Shown: one piece after another, positions 36,601 through 50,600 of the stretch
Layout: every line of letters starts with the position of its first letter
Position numbering within the stretch: position 1 is the first letter of the stretch
Origin: Strigops habroptila
Lineage: Eukaryota; Chordata; Aves; Psittaciformes; Psittacidae
DNA length: 64,000 bases
NCBI RefSeq assembly: GCF_004027225.2
Contig: NC_044284.2
Span: forward strand, 44,440,420 to 44,504,419
Direction of reading: 5' to 3'
Position numbers and translations under genes: made by a program
The notes under the pieces: model-generated
Database searches by the model: none
What the model was told of the DNA's origin: nothing
What the model saw: only the letters and a program-made list of their open reading frames with translations

Positions 36601-37114
36601 TTGCACTTGTGGGTCCCGTGGCTACGTTTGTGTCCAGCTCTGCAGCATAGGTATGGGCATAGGGGGTGGAGCTGCTGCTGCCATTCTCCTGTTCATGGTA
36701 CAATGCGCTGGCTGCCGTGCTGCATTTGGGGAACTAGATACGCTGCAGGGACCCCGTGCGTGTCCTGGCCCTCCCCGGGAGAGCACAGTCCTGCGATGGG
36801 TCTGGCTGGAGGAAGTTGGCCCAGGTAGATGCAGCCCTGTCCCGGCCCAGAAAGATCCAGCCCTAGGCTGACAGCCATGGGAGTTGTGACTGATGACCTC
36901 CCAAATTAACACTGCTGCCCTTCTCTAGTTTCCCGGGCCTGCAGGCTCCCTGGCAGCAGGGTCACAGGGGGCGGCTGGCAAGCGGCTTACCCCATGCAAT
37001 GGCAGCAATGCCCAGGTACCAGATGCCACGAGAGCCCAGAGCCCACGTCCTTCCAGCAGACCGCAGTCCCGGAGCAGTGCCCTGAGTGCCAGCGAGAGAG
37101 GCATGAGCATGCAT
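29813..37114 (-). CDS. SELP: P-selectin, endothelial/platelet adhesion receptor
   Basis: Coding exons (minus strand): 37114-36991 signal peptide; 34715-34326 lectin; 34238-34131 EGF; CCPs at 34019-33837, 32870-32685, 32551-32366, 32239-32054, 31920-31735, 31598-31413, 31277-31092, 30941-30756; 30605-30486 transmembrane; 30088-30058 and 29867-29813 cytoplasmic. The extracellular exons are symmetrical phase-1 modules as in all selectins; the total is about 770 residues against 830 in human SELP, which has nine CCPs. Assignment to SELP rather than SELE or SELL rests on the cytoplasmic tail ([20 protein letters not shown] versus human PLNPHSHLGTYGVFTNAAFD) and the CCP count. Selectins bind sialyl-Lewis-x glycans such as PSGL-1 on leukocytes. 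It is immediately upstream of ATF6 on the same strand. Confidence 0.95.
30756..32870 (-). CDS. SELP: SELP CCP/sushi modules 2-8
   Basis: Seven exons of exactly 186 bp (62 codons), each phase 1 at both ends and each with the six-cysteine pattern of selectin sushi repeats. Modules 2-7 are almost the same protein: [55 protein letters not shown]. Module 8 (30941-30756) is diverged ([20 protein letters not shown]). They act as a rod that raises the lectin domain from the membrane. Confidence 0.95.
30756..32870 (-). repeat. tandem array of about 320-bp exon-plus-intron units
   Basis: Successive CCP exon ends are spaced 319, 312, 319, 322, 321 and 336 bp. The introns are also alike between units (for example GCTGCAGGGATAGA, TTCAAGCAGGAGC, CCAAGA-ACATCC), so the duplicated unit is exon plus intron, not exon alone. 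Units for CCP2-7 are very similar; the CCP8 unit is only distantly related. Confidence 0.92.
32871..33836 (-). other. SELP intron between CCP1 and CCP2
   Basis: A 966-bp intron, not part of the repeated 320-bp unit. No repeat, RNA or further CCP exon was recognised. Confidence 0.6.
33837..34019 (-). CDS. SELP: SELP CCP/sushi module 1
   Basis: A 183-bp exon encoding [20 protein letters not shown], then [17 protein letters not shown] and [16 protein letters not shown]. It is diverged from the repeated modules and is one codon shorter, so it stands outside the recent expansion. Confidence 0.94.
34131..34238 (-). CDS. SELP: SELP EGF-like domain exon
   Basis: A 108-bp exon, 36 codons, with six cysteines: [19 protein letters not shown] then [17 protein letters not shown]. 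The same length and cysteine spacing as human selectin EGF domains (human SELP: GECLETIGNYTCSCYPGFYG). Confidence 0.96.
34326..34715 (-). CDS. SELP: SELP C-type lectin domain exon
   Basis: A 390-bp exon encoding the Ca2+-dependent glycan-binding domain: [74 protein letters not shown]. The Ca2+ ligands Glu80, Asn82, Asn105 and Asp106 (human mature numbering by alignment) are present. Position 88, Glu in human P-, E- and L-selectin, is Gln ([11 protein letters not shown]). PSGL-1 tyrosine-sulfate contacts also differ: Arg85 is kept, but Ser47 aligns with Arg and His114 with Lys. Confidence 0.96.
34716..36990 (-). other. SELP intron after signal-peptide exon
   Basis: A 2.3-kb intron with no recognised repeat or exon. 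Confidence 0.55.
36991..37114 (-). CDS. SELP: SELP signal-peptide exon (start tentative)
   Basis: The minus-strand frame that joins the lectin exon (split Gly codon, donor GTAAGC at 36985-36990) encodes a hydrophobic stretch [13 protein letters not shown], a credible signal peptide core. The ATG at 37114 gives a 41-residue leader ([12 protein letters not shown]...); another in-frame start exists further upstream (about 37267), and a 5' exon ending at the strong donor near 37521 (ATG before GTAAGT) is possible. Position of the true start is therefore uncertain. Confidence 0.65.
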
Positions 37115-40100
37115 GTCCCATGGGGGCTCACATGCCTTTCTGTGCACCCACACCGCTGCCAGGTGGTCCTGGTAGCCACAAGGGCACATTGCTTGTGCTG
37201 GCTCACACAGAGGCATGCTGTGTGCAGGTACAGCTCTGCTGCCCAACAGGCCTCTCCAGTGGGGCACAATGGGGGGGCCTGTGCCTATAGCAGAGCTGGG
37301 CAGTGGGGGAGCCCCTGCCAGCAGTGCAGTTCACTCCTGGCGAGCCCCTTAGTCCAAGGCTTGCCCTGTGCCCCCCACCTCTCCCCATGCACCCAGGGCT
37401 GGCAGCTGCCTCAGGCAGTGGCACTGTTTCCTGGCAGTGCCTGCCTATAGCCCTGGCCTCCCCTAATTTCCTTTTTCAAGCAGACGCCAACACATCCCCA
37501 AGGAAGAGAGCGGTACTTACCATGTCGGCACCAGACGCACCTTGCCCAGCCGCTGGCAGTGCCAGGCGCATCTGGCTGTCGGCGGGCAGTGGTGCTCATA
37601 CTTCCTCCAAGTGCGCAGAGCATTGCTCCCTGCTCTTGGCCTCTTCCCCTCCCACCCCACCCCTGCTGCCAGCCCGCATCCTGCCCTGTGCTCCCGCCTC
37701 CCCCAGCACAGAGCTCTCCCATCCCCAGAGACCCCCTCCCAGCCTGAGGCCAGAGGATAACAGCAGGGTCAGCACTGGCTGCAGCCCTAGCAGGACTCAG
37801 CGCAATGCCATTGCACAGGAGCTGGGTGCATCCCCACCCTGCCAGGAGGACATGACAGTCACAGGAGCCGAGTCACAGCAAGCTGGGCTTGCCCGAGCCC
37901 CCGGAAGGTGAAGAAGGCCCCCAAAGAGGGGTCCAGCCCATGGTGCTCAGGGCACTGAGATCTCTCTAACCCACCATGTCCATGCCACAGTGCCTTCACT
38001 GGTGTTCAGAGGACAGAGGAGGGATGAGGTGTGATAAGCTCCCACGCGGGCTAAGTAGGAGCGTGGCTCACAGCCTCCCAGCTCCTGCACTGGATGCTCT
38101 CCTTGCTTGCAGGCTTCTTGCCCTGGCTGTGAATCTTCATGTAGTGTTTATAAATGGTTACTTACACAATGTATTTTCCCGTCTTTGCCTTTAAGTCTTT
38201 ATGAGAAAGTTCCGAGAACATGTAAGAGGAATTTCCCCCAAGTTGTTAATATCCTTTAGGAACTTCCACTGATGCTTCAGGAACATGCCTCATTGTGTCC
38301 ACCTCCCCTTGGATCACTCTTGAATCATAAATCTTTCCTGACCCCATTCTGCTTTTAAGTTAAATTGTCTTGGCAGGGTTTTCTGCAGGAATTACTCTTC
38401 TCACTTCCAGCTAAAGCCAAAATGAGAGCCATGCAGGTCACATGCATTTTCCAGTTCCAGAGAAGTTGATGCTGCTCCACTGGGACTCATGCTAGACAAA
38501 AGGAGGAACCCATCCCACAAAAGCTGTAGCCCACTACAGTGACTTTATACCTGGCCAATGTAAATGAAAATCGGTTCCTGTCTCTGGATATTTTCCTTGC
38601 AAAAATGTGCAATTTTACTGCAATTGTCTATTTTTATGGAATTACTGAGGATGAGCCTGTGTGTCCAGTAATCCAGGAGCAGAGGGTTCAATTGTACAGA
38701 GGGTACAATTACAGCAAGGGAAGAAGCAGACAGGCAGGCAAAGAAGCTGAAGGGCAGCTCTGGGGGCGGTAGAGCAACTCTAAATGCTGAGGGTCACCTG
38801 GGCAGGGTGGGAGCTGTCTCTCCTAATGGTGGGAGACCTGCGGGGAGTCAGAGGGGTGCTCACAAGTGTATGGCCCCAGGAGGCAGCAGGCTGTGCCCCT
38901 GCCAGTTTCACTTCTGCCGAAACTCAGCATGGCAGGGCAGAGCACTGGAAAGAAAATACTCCCACCTTTATTTTTGTAGCTACAAATAGTTTCTGATAGG
39001 GTTTGAAAAACAGAATCAGGGTGGCTGAGACCTAGAGTCTGCCACCACAAAAGGCAGAACATGGCCAAGTTCAAAGCTCTTTGTGGGGACAGGTACCCAT
39101 GGGTACCTGGGCTCAGAGAGGGGTTCCTGCAATGCAGGATGAGTACTGAAGGTTGCTTTGCAGATAGTAGAAAAAGGTATGCTTTGCGGGAGGGAGAGAA
39201 GACCTGAATCAGCTTTTTAGCTCTGCTGGAGCTGGGTAATCACCAAGAGCCCTTTTACATCTTGGGTGTTTACCAAGGCTGGCCCCCCAAGAAGGATTCA
39301 GGATGCTGCAGGAATCTACAATGGAAATGTGCTTCCTTTGCTATGCCCTGGTCCTGAGCCATAGACAGAGCTGATGTTCTCTCTCATGTGAGAGCCCTGC
39401 TATCGACAGTATTTGTGCGGAGGGGCCACGAGTGCCCCCCTCCCACTTGCAAACCACTGCCAGGGGCTGGGGTCGGGCAACCCACCTGCAGGCTGTGACC
39501 GCAGGGCTGGCCAGGGGAGAGTGGCTTGGCTGCTGCAGTTCGTTGCTGCCCGCCCAGGCTGATGCTCTGTGCCCTCTCGGCGTGCTCAGCCGTGCTGCCG
39601 CAGGGTGTCACAGCAGGGTGCAGTGCCTGCACGAGTATCCAGACAGCACTGAGGGAGCCCAGGTGTGGCTGGGACCAAGGGTGCCAGGGGCTGTACATAC
39701 TGCGTGGGGAGGTGGCACTGGCAGAGGCGGGCAGATGCCCCAGGTCTTAGCTCCTGCAGAGCCCCAGGGCCAAGTCCAGGCTGTGCTCCACAGCATGTCC
39801 CCAGGGAGTGCTCAGAACCTGGTGGAGTGAGACCCTGGGGCACACATCACCACCATGCTGCACACTCACACCCCTCCATGCACCCTCCCCCATGCAGAGG
39901 CACCCTTCTTTTGGGCAGAGGCTCTGGCCCCACTGTTCCCCTCCTTGTGCAATGTCCCCTGGCAAACCACAGAGGAACCGAGTCACCCTGACTAAGCTCG
40001 CCTGGTTCAGCTGCTGACCATGATACAGCGGGCACCTTCCTGGGGAGCCCCCCTTACTCTCACTCCCAGGGAGGGATCAGCAACCCACTGGAGTGAGGAG

Positions 40101-42377
40101 GCACCCAGCAGCACCCCTGCAGGAGTGTGGCGTGGTACCAGCAGGCACCCACACCATGCCAGGTGCAGCCCTGCTGCTGCCATTCCCAGTTCCACCCTGG
40201 GGATCGAGGCGGCTCTCTCTGAGGCTTTAGAGGCACCTCCTGAGCATGGACAGGGAATGGCTCCCTCCCACCTCAGGGTCAGTAGAGGGTGGTTGACCCA
40301 AAGCATGTCCCTGAGCCCCAGGGTGCCCTTGGGCACATCTCCCAGTGCAACATCTGGTCTGCAGCCTGAGCAGCTGGACCCTCCTCTGATGGCCCTGGAG
40401 GAAAGCAGCGCCTGATAAAATCTTTCTCATAATTTGAAAGTGTTTGGCCACAGGACAATGTGTTATCCAAGAGCTGCCTTGGCTTGGAGGGAGCAAGATG
40501 GTTGCAAACATTAGCCAGGGACAGAAGGACACGGGTGCTTCCAAGACAGCACAGGGGCTATGGCACCCACAGGGACCTCATGGTGCTGGGGCAGCCCCAG
40601 CTACAGGATGCAGGGGTAGTTTCAGGCAAATCGCTCCTGCCCACCACACCCAGCACTTCTGAGAGACGTTTCTTTGATCTCAGCTGTAGAACAGCTTTCT
40701 GCCCTGCAAGTTTTCCCTTCCACGCCAGTGATGGAGAGCCTTTTCATTGGGCACTGCTGCCAGCTGGGTACCCCCGCCCATGCTGCCTGCCAGCTCCCTG
40801 GTGCCTGGCAGCAGCAACATGTTCATGGCACAGATAAGGGTTCATCAAACAGGATGCTGGGGGCGTAGAAAACACCTAGGTTACCTCACTGCTTGTGTGT
40901 TAGGGAGTAAACAAGTGGCTCTGCCCACCCTGGTAATATGCAATGCCTCTGCCCTGCCAGTGAGTCGGGGCACAGGGTGGCTGCGGGGTGCTGGGGTGCA
41001 GCTCCACTGATGTGCCACATCCAGGGGCAGCCCCACAACCATGCAGGCAGCCCTTGCCCTGGGTGAGAGCAGAACTACCCAGCCTGCAGACCTGCTCCTG
41101 GGAACTGTGATTGCTCTGCCTGCGCCCTGCCCAGCTCTGTATGACACTGTGCATCTCTGGAATGCCTGGACAGGCCACCAACCCACCTACCTGGCCCTCC
41201 CTCAATGGCACCCGTCTTCAGTCATGAGAGCGATACCAAGAGCCATCATGCTGGCTTGGCACAGGGGTGACCCAGGCAGTGGAGGTGCTGGCAGCCGATG
41301 GAGCAGGCACCAGCACCCTAGACATCACCAATGCTTTTGTCACTTATCCGGTTTAATGCAGAGATTTCAAACTTCTCCTGTCTCACAAAGCAAGCCCAAA
41401 GACAGATTCCCCTGTCACCACGCCCACCCCCTGCATGCTATTGCCTGCTTCCCTCCTGTCTGGCTCTTTGCAGCATGGGCTCTGTCCTCCCCTGCACCCT
41501 GAGCAGGGCTGCCTGGGGCCAGCAGATGAACATGCTCAGCACCAAGGGCTATGTCTCCAGACAGGGTCAGCCCCTGCAGAGCAAAAATGTCCTCTCCTCC
41601 AGCCAGGAAATCCTGTGGCATCCCCTCTGGCAGGCACTGTGCCCAGCTGCATTTTCCCCGAGGCAGGAGCATTCTTGAGGATGTTCCTCATCTTTTGTCA
41701 GGCCAGGGATAGGCTTTCCTCTTTCTCACCTCCCTGCTTCAGCACAGCCAGCAGGTTGATGCTTCTGCCCTGGGATCTCTGCTATCTTTCTGCTGCAAGA
41801 AGCTACCGAGTCCTGCGACTTGCCAGTCTATTTAAATTGCTGGCACAATGCACATTTTAAGGTCTTTTTTACATCTCAACCACTTTGCTTTTGTGGATCT
41901 ATGAACTGCCCTGTCCACACTGCCTATGCTGTTGCAAACTGCTGGGCTTTGCCCTGTGCAGCATCTCTGGGTTGTGTGGGACCCTGAGGATGGGGTAGCC
42001 TCATCTAAATCGCTGCCGTTGTGGCCATCCAGCTCTCCATGTGTGGGTCAGGTGGTGCTTGCTGAAGTTGCCTCTCTCTAACAGTCCTGACTTTTGGGGC
42101 AAGCCCCTGAAATTAAAAAGCAAAAGCTAAAATAATGAGGGGAAGGATGTTGCTAACCATTTGTTGTCACCTTTGAAGAGAAGTGACTTCCTCCTCCTTC
42201 CTCTTGCTGCTCTGCTTTCAGAGCAAGATAGTTACAAACGCCAATTAAACTGTGCTTCAGCCATGGGCAGAGGGATACAGGTTTTTTCCTATTTGCATAG
42301 TAAAACGAAAAGGTATTTTCTGCACTTTTCTGCTACGAAATGGCAAGGCAATATAGGGAGTGCTTTCCTAGCTTCTT
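37115..42377. other. intergenic region, no gene recognised
   Basis: GC-rich sequence between the 5' end of SELP and the 3' end of the PLC-like gene. It presumably holds the SELP promoter and any 5' UTR exon. Open frames here are short, overlap on both strands and show no domain. In human the next genes in this direction from SELP are SELL and SELE; neither is found here. Confidence 0.5.
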
Positions 42378-42389
42378 TTTATTTTTATT
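42378..42389 (-). terminator. polyadenylation signals of the PI-PLC-like gene
   Basis: Two adjacent AATAAA hexamers on the minus strand (42378-42383 and 42384-42389), about 320 bp after the stop codon at 42708. They give a reasonable 3' UTR length for the gene. Confidence 0.5.
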
Positions 42390-42707
42390 TATCCTTGAAA
42401 GGAAAATGACTGTTTTGCAGAGAGGCATTTTGGGTGGGCTCGCCTGCCTGATGGGAGACAAGGCAGGACCTTCTCCTTCCACCTGTACCTGCTGCTCTGC
42501 CAGGGACTCAGCTGGCCCAGCCCTGTGATGGGACCGTACCTGGCTCCTCTGGGGGGAGCTGCGTGCTGGGGGCAGCTCCCTGGGCTGCCCTGCTCCGACC
42601 ACAGCCACCAGCCCTCCACTGCTGCCTCTGGCGATGTCACACCATCTTCACACGAAGGCTTCTTGGTGCCCAACAGCTAGGAAACCCACTTCTGCTTTTA
42701 TGGGTGC

Positions 42708-44138
42708 TCATGTCCTTTGGCAGAGGTGTGGGGCTGGGAGCAGCATCCGTCTCGATGGGCACCGATGTGGGCAGTGAGCGGAGGTGTGCTGACTGCAGCG
42801 CCTGTCCCCTCTGCCGTGGGGGTGCCGCGAGGGTACTGTGGGGGTGCTGGGGGCTGCTGTGATGTGTCCGCTGGCCTGCAGACCGTTGCTCTCCACAATG
42901 AGCCGCAGGAGGCCTGCCCCGGGGAAGTCCATGATGACCACCCCCCAGCACATGGGCTGCCCCTGCCGGCGCCGCAGGTGCTGGTAGCAGCGGGGGTTCA
43001 CAAAGCGGGCCACCTCCTCAGGGCAGGTGAACAGCCCGTTGCCGGAGCAGAACGTGAGGTGCATGGTGGCAGGGTCCCCACTGGCTGCACTCTCCAGGTG
43101 CCGCCGTGCCTGGGCCCACTTGCGCTCCAGCGAGAGCACGTTCCAGGCATCGCTGATGCTCAGCTGCTCATAGGGGATGCCCAACACCTCCCGTGCCAGT
43201 GCTTCCAGCACCACAATCTTCCCTCGCACCTGGCCCAGCGTTGGCACCTCCTCCCGGCACCACACGCAGCCCTGTCCCTCCTCCAGCAAGCAGCGCTGCA
43301 GCTGGGCGGCGAAGCCAGGCCGGGAGAAGATGGGCAGCTCCTCCTTGATGCGCATGAGCACAGCCTCACTGGGGTGGGCGCGCAGGAAGCGCAGGGTGCG
43401 GCGCAGGACCCCCCGCAGGCTGGCCCGCTGGAAGGTGCAGAGGTGGTAGACGTGGAGCTCGCCCTGTGCCAGCTTGCAGCGCACATCCAGGAAGCGGACA
43501 CCGGCTGCCAGCTGAGCCTCCAGGCCCCAGCTCTGGCACCGCAGGCGCCGGCCACCAAACAGGCTGAGGGAGTCATGGGTGCCAGGGATGGAGAGGCGGG
43601 AGAGGGGCAGGGCATCGGGAAGCCCCGCCATCCAGTCAGGGCAGCAGGCTGCTGGCTGGGGCGTGCAGTCAAATGCTGCACTGCGCCAGCACTGCGCCTC
43701 CATGCAACTGGGAAGGCAGGCGCCCCGGCTCCTGCCTGGCCCCACAGAGGCCTGCCATGGAGGAGAAGCATACCATGAGCAATGGGACTGCCACATGGCC
43801 CCATGCATCCCAATCCCACTCCTCTCCAGGGGTATCCCCACATGCCATGAAACCCTATAGCATACCATGTGCCCCATACATGTCGCTGGCAGTACTCTGC
43901 AGCATCACACTGTACAGTTCCCAGTTCCCCTCCCACTCTCAAGTACTTGTCCCACTACCCTGGAGCCCCACCACATCCCAGCCTCCCGGTCCTGCACCCA
44001 CCTGGGTTTGCCTGTGGCCGCGGGGTGCAGGCTGCCGGACGGGACGCACAGCCATGGGTGCCGGTGGCACACTGGCAGGTGGAGCGGGATGCCGGCCATT
44101 AACCCGATGATGGTCATGACGCACATCCTGCCTCGCAT
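42708..44138 (-). CDS. secreted-type PI-PLC X-domain protein (1-phosphatidylinositol phosphodiesterase-like)
   Basis: Two coding exons: 44138-44002 and 43731-42708, joined through a split Arg codon (donor GTGGGT, acceptor GGCAG). Predicted length is about 386 residues. The start MRGRMCVMTIIGLMAGIPL looks like a signal peptide, followed by a Cys-rich stretch. The catalytic domain begins at DWMAGLPDALPLSRLSIPGT. It keeps the residues of bacterial PI-PLC: first His in PGTHDSLS (about 98), Asp and Arg in RFLDVR (128, 130), second His in HVYHLCTF (142), and a late MDFPG. Bacterial and some eukaryotic relatives cleave PI and GPI anchors; the family is distinct from the regulated PLC-beta/gamma enzymes. 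The last 55 or so residues are unlike the family and may be wrong. It is head-to-head with the HTATIP2-like gene. Confidence 0.8.
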
Positions 44139-47397
<3,259 letters not shown>

Positions 47398-47650
47398 AGT
47401 CAAAGGGATGGGCAGGAAAGAGCTTGATTCTGGGCCAAGGATGAATGCACACCTGGGAGAGGAGCAAGGTGTGTGCATGGCCAGCATAGAGGTAGAGGTG
47501 CGCTTTGCACGGCGGCTGATTCTGTCAACTGATCAAAAATGCAGGTGCTGGTTGGTGGGTGACAAGAAACTGTGCTATGCTGCTGGGATCTAGCATGCAA
47601 ACCTCAGTAAAAATGGTGTAACCCAGGCAATTTCTTGAATTCAGGAGTTA

Positions 47651-47656
47651 AATAAA
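47651..47656 (+). terminator. polyadenylation signal of the HTATIP2-like gene
   Basis: AATAAA on the plus strand 254 bp after the TAG stop, followed by the TG-rich GACTGGTCTGTTTGTGCC. A normal 3' UTR length. Confidence 0.7.
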
Positions 47657-50600
47657 ATCCTGTGACTGGTCTGTTTGTGCCATCTTTGGGTTGAAATTGT
47701 GTCTGTCACCTGCACATCACCAACCAAACTGTGTCCATTCACAGATTGTGTCTTTGGTGACACTTCAAGGAATGCACATGGGCAAGTGGCCATGCTGTGG
47801 ACAGCCACAGGAAAGCAGAGACAGTGCACAGCTGCCTGTGCTGAGGCTGCATGGTGGCACCAGTGCCGCTTGAATACAGTAGAGCTCCTGGAAGCTCAGC
47901 AGCACTTGCTGAGGTGCCTGGGGTGGTGGCTCTGCCTGCAGTAGGTATCTTGAAACTCACTGCCTGTCCTCACCGATCTGCTGTGGGTGCAGAGGGACTG
48001 CTACAGGCACGCTGCTGTTCAGACTCAGGCTGTCACTTTAGTACCTATAGGACATAAACACTATGCAAATACTTGAATTGACTTGAAAATGCCTGTACCC
48101 AGCAGGCTCCTCTGGGCTTTCCTTATGGACACAAGTGAACCAGAGCTCAGCCCTATGTTCCCAAGGGTGCTCTGCATGTGCCAGAGGTGATGCCAGCCCC
48201 ATGCACGTCTCAGGGTAGGCTTGCCCCTGCTCCATGCTGTCCTGGTGCTGGAAGAGGAGCAGGTCCCTGCTGTGGGCACAGAGCAGGCGCAAGGAACAGT
48301 GCCGTGTTCCAGCTGTGTCTCTGACCGCTCTCAGGGTCGAGGAACTCGGTGGCTCTGCAGCTGGGACACGGGTCTTACGTGACTCCCAAATTCCCAGCTG
48401 GCCAGAGTCCCAATGCTCCGGGTAGTGCTGCTTTCCAGGATTTTCTCTTCGACCTCACCCGTGGCTCCTGTGTCAGTGGCTTGGCTGTGGTGAGTGGAGT
48501 GAGCCTGGATCTTGTCTCTTTCCTCTCACACAAGCACTTTACTCATCAGGCTGAACCTCAGAAGCTTGGTGGAGGCAGTTGGCTGGTGTAGCCCCAAACT
48601 GCATGTTAATGGGGAGTGCATTAATGGACTCCTCAACCACATATGAGGTTTAGTCCAAAGGTAACAAATAAGGGGCCATGGAGCCATAATTACTGATCAG
48701 ACCACCCTGATGAGAGCAAACCCAATACTTTTAGAGTAATATTTAATGTCAAAGGGAAATAAGAGGTAGGCTGGTCAGGAGCATCACGCAAGTATCTGAG
48801 GGGTGTTGAGCTTATGCAGCACAAAGGCTGTGTTAGCATGCACCACTGGATTACATAGGCATAAAAGCATGCCAGCACTCAAAGAGATTCTTAAAAAAAG
48901 GTGATGTGCTTACACAGAGGAGTGAAAATGAACACCTGAAGTAGTAGACCTTAAAGGAAGTGAAAACTGAAAGGCAAGCCACAGAAGATTTGAAGAAAGC
49001 ATCCTAAAGGCATAAAAATCATAACTATGTAAGAAGCCTCAGGGACAGGACATGATCCAGCTCTGTAAGAAGGAAAGAGCCGCCAGAGAAAGGCTTGGTG
49101 AGTTACTTGCAGTGGCCTTTGCTTTGCAGGAGCTCACACCAGCATTATGCCTTAGGGGACAAAGCACTTGGAGTGGGGAGGGGGAATAAATGTTTTAAAC
49201 CCCGCTTTTAGAACACATGGTTAAAAATCTGCTGGAAGGAGTGCTCAGGTGAATTGCCAAACACTTGCCTGGGTGAGAATTACAGTGATCCCTCTACCAA
49301 AAAGTTAATGTTGTTACATATGATGCTAATTTTTAAAAAGTTCCAGTGGGAACCAGGAAACCACAAAGCAGCGAGGCTGCCTTCTATAAAAGGCAAGTTG
49401 TTAGAAAGGATAATAAAGTCTTTAAATAACAGTGCCTAGGATAAATCTGGTGTAATGGGAGATTCCACATGGCTTTTGAGGGGACAGTTGCAAGGCACAA
49501 ACCTAGAGGGCTCTTGGGGGAAACCAGCCATTGTGTACACAAGACAATCTGGTCCTCAGTGTGCACTTGGATCTCCAAAAAGCTCTCCCAGAAGAGCTCT
49601 TAAAGAAATTCAGCTGTCGTGGGAAGAAAAGGAAGGTCTGGGTAGTTTCTTATTGGAAATATTTTCTTAGCACTTTAAAGCCTTGAAACACACAAACCAA
49701 ACATTTCTTACTGGACAAAGGTCCATGGAAAATACAAGCTAGTTCTGTGTAACCCTTGTTTCTGCTCAGTGGTATACGGTTTCTTTTTCAGTGTTCCAGA
49801 TAAGTCTCTGCTAAAATGCACAACTGCAATACCAGCGCATTATATCCCAGTATAGCTTCCTTATCGTCTTCTTGCATGGAGTTTCATCAGCCATTTTAGA
49901 CCTCAATTTCCACAACTTGCTCTGTGCATTCATTAAACCCCCACCCTAGAGCTGTGGAAGAAATTACAGAGCATCAGTCACTGGACTGTAGCAGAGCTAC
50001 AAGAGCAGGGGATTTGCCCACTCAGGGCTGAAAGAGGTAAAGTAGGTAAAAATCTTTAAGGGGCAGACCCAGTTCCTCTGTGGGGTCTCAAGGCGAAGCT
50101 CCAGGCTCCTCCAAGAAGCGGGAGGTCTGCAGAGCTGGAGCCGTGCCCCCCCTCATGCGTGGAGTGGCTCCCTGTTTTCCAGGGGCATGCAGCTCAACCA
50201 CAGCTGGCAGGAGAGCACGTAGGAGTGTCTGTCTGCTGGACAGCATTTGCACAAACTGCCTGATCCCACAGATCTGAGCTCCCCTGGGATTTTGACGCTG
50301 ACTTTATTACTGAGGATTAATGAGAAAAAATAACTGTATTCCCAATGGCTCAGCAGCTGAGCACGAGGCTGCGGGGGCTTCTCATGCGGTCCCATGGCCT
50401 TGTTGTCTTTCCCAGCCCTGGAGCTGTGAGAACCACCGGCACCTCTCACCCAGCCCTCACTGCCACCCGCTCCCATCCATGCCAGGAGGTGCCCAGCCGG
50501 CTGGCAAAGGACCCTGCAAACAGCACCTCGGCGTCAAAGGAGCTTTTCAGAGCAGCCACGGAGCTGGCAGGCACTGACCTGACACTCACCAGAACACTCT

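Noticed and set aside
29813-37114. E-selectin or L-selectin
   Set aside because: Eight CCP modules and the FTNAAYD cytoplasmic end match P-selectin; SELE has six CCPs and a different tail, and SELL has two.
42717-43778. 353-codon open frame on the plus strand
   Set aside because: It is the antisense shadow of the PI-PLC exon in very GC-rich sequence; no domain is seen in it.
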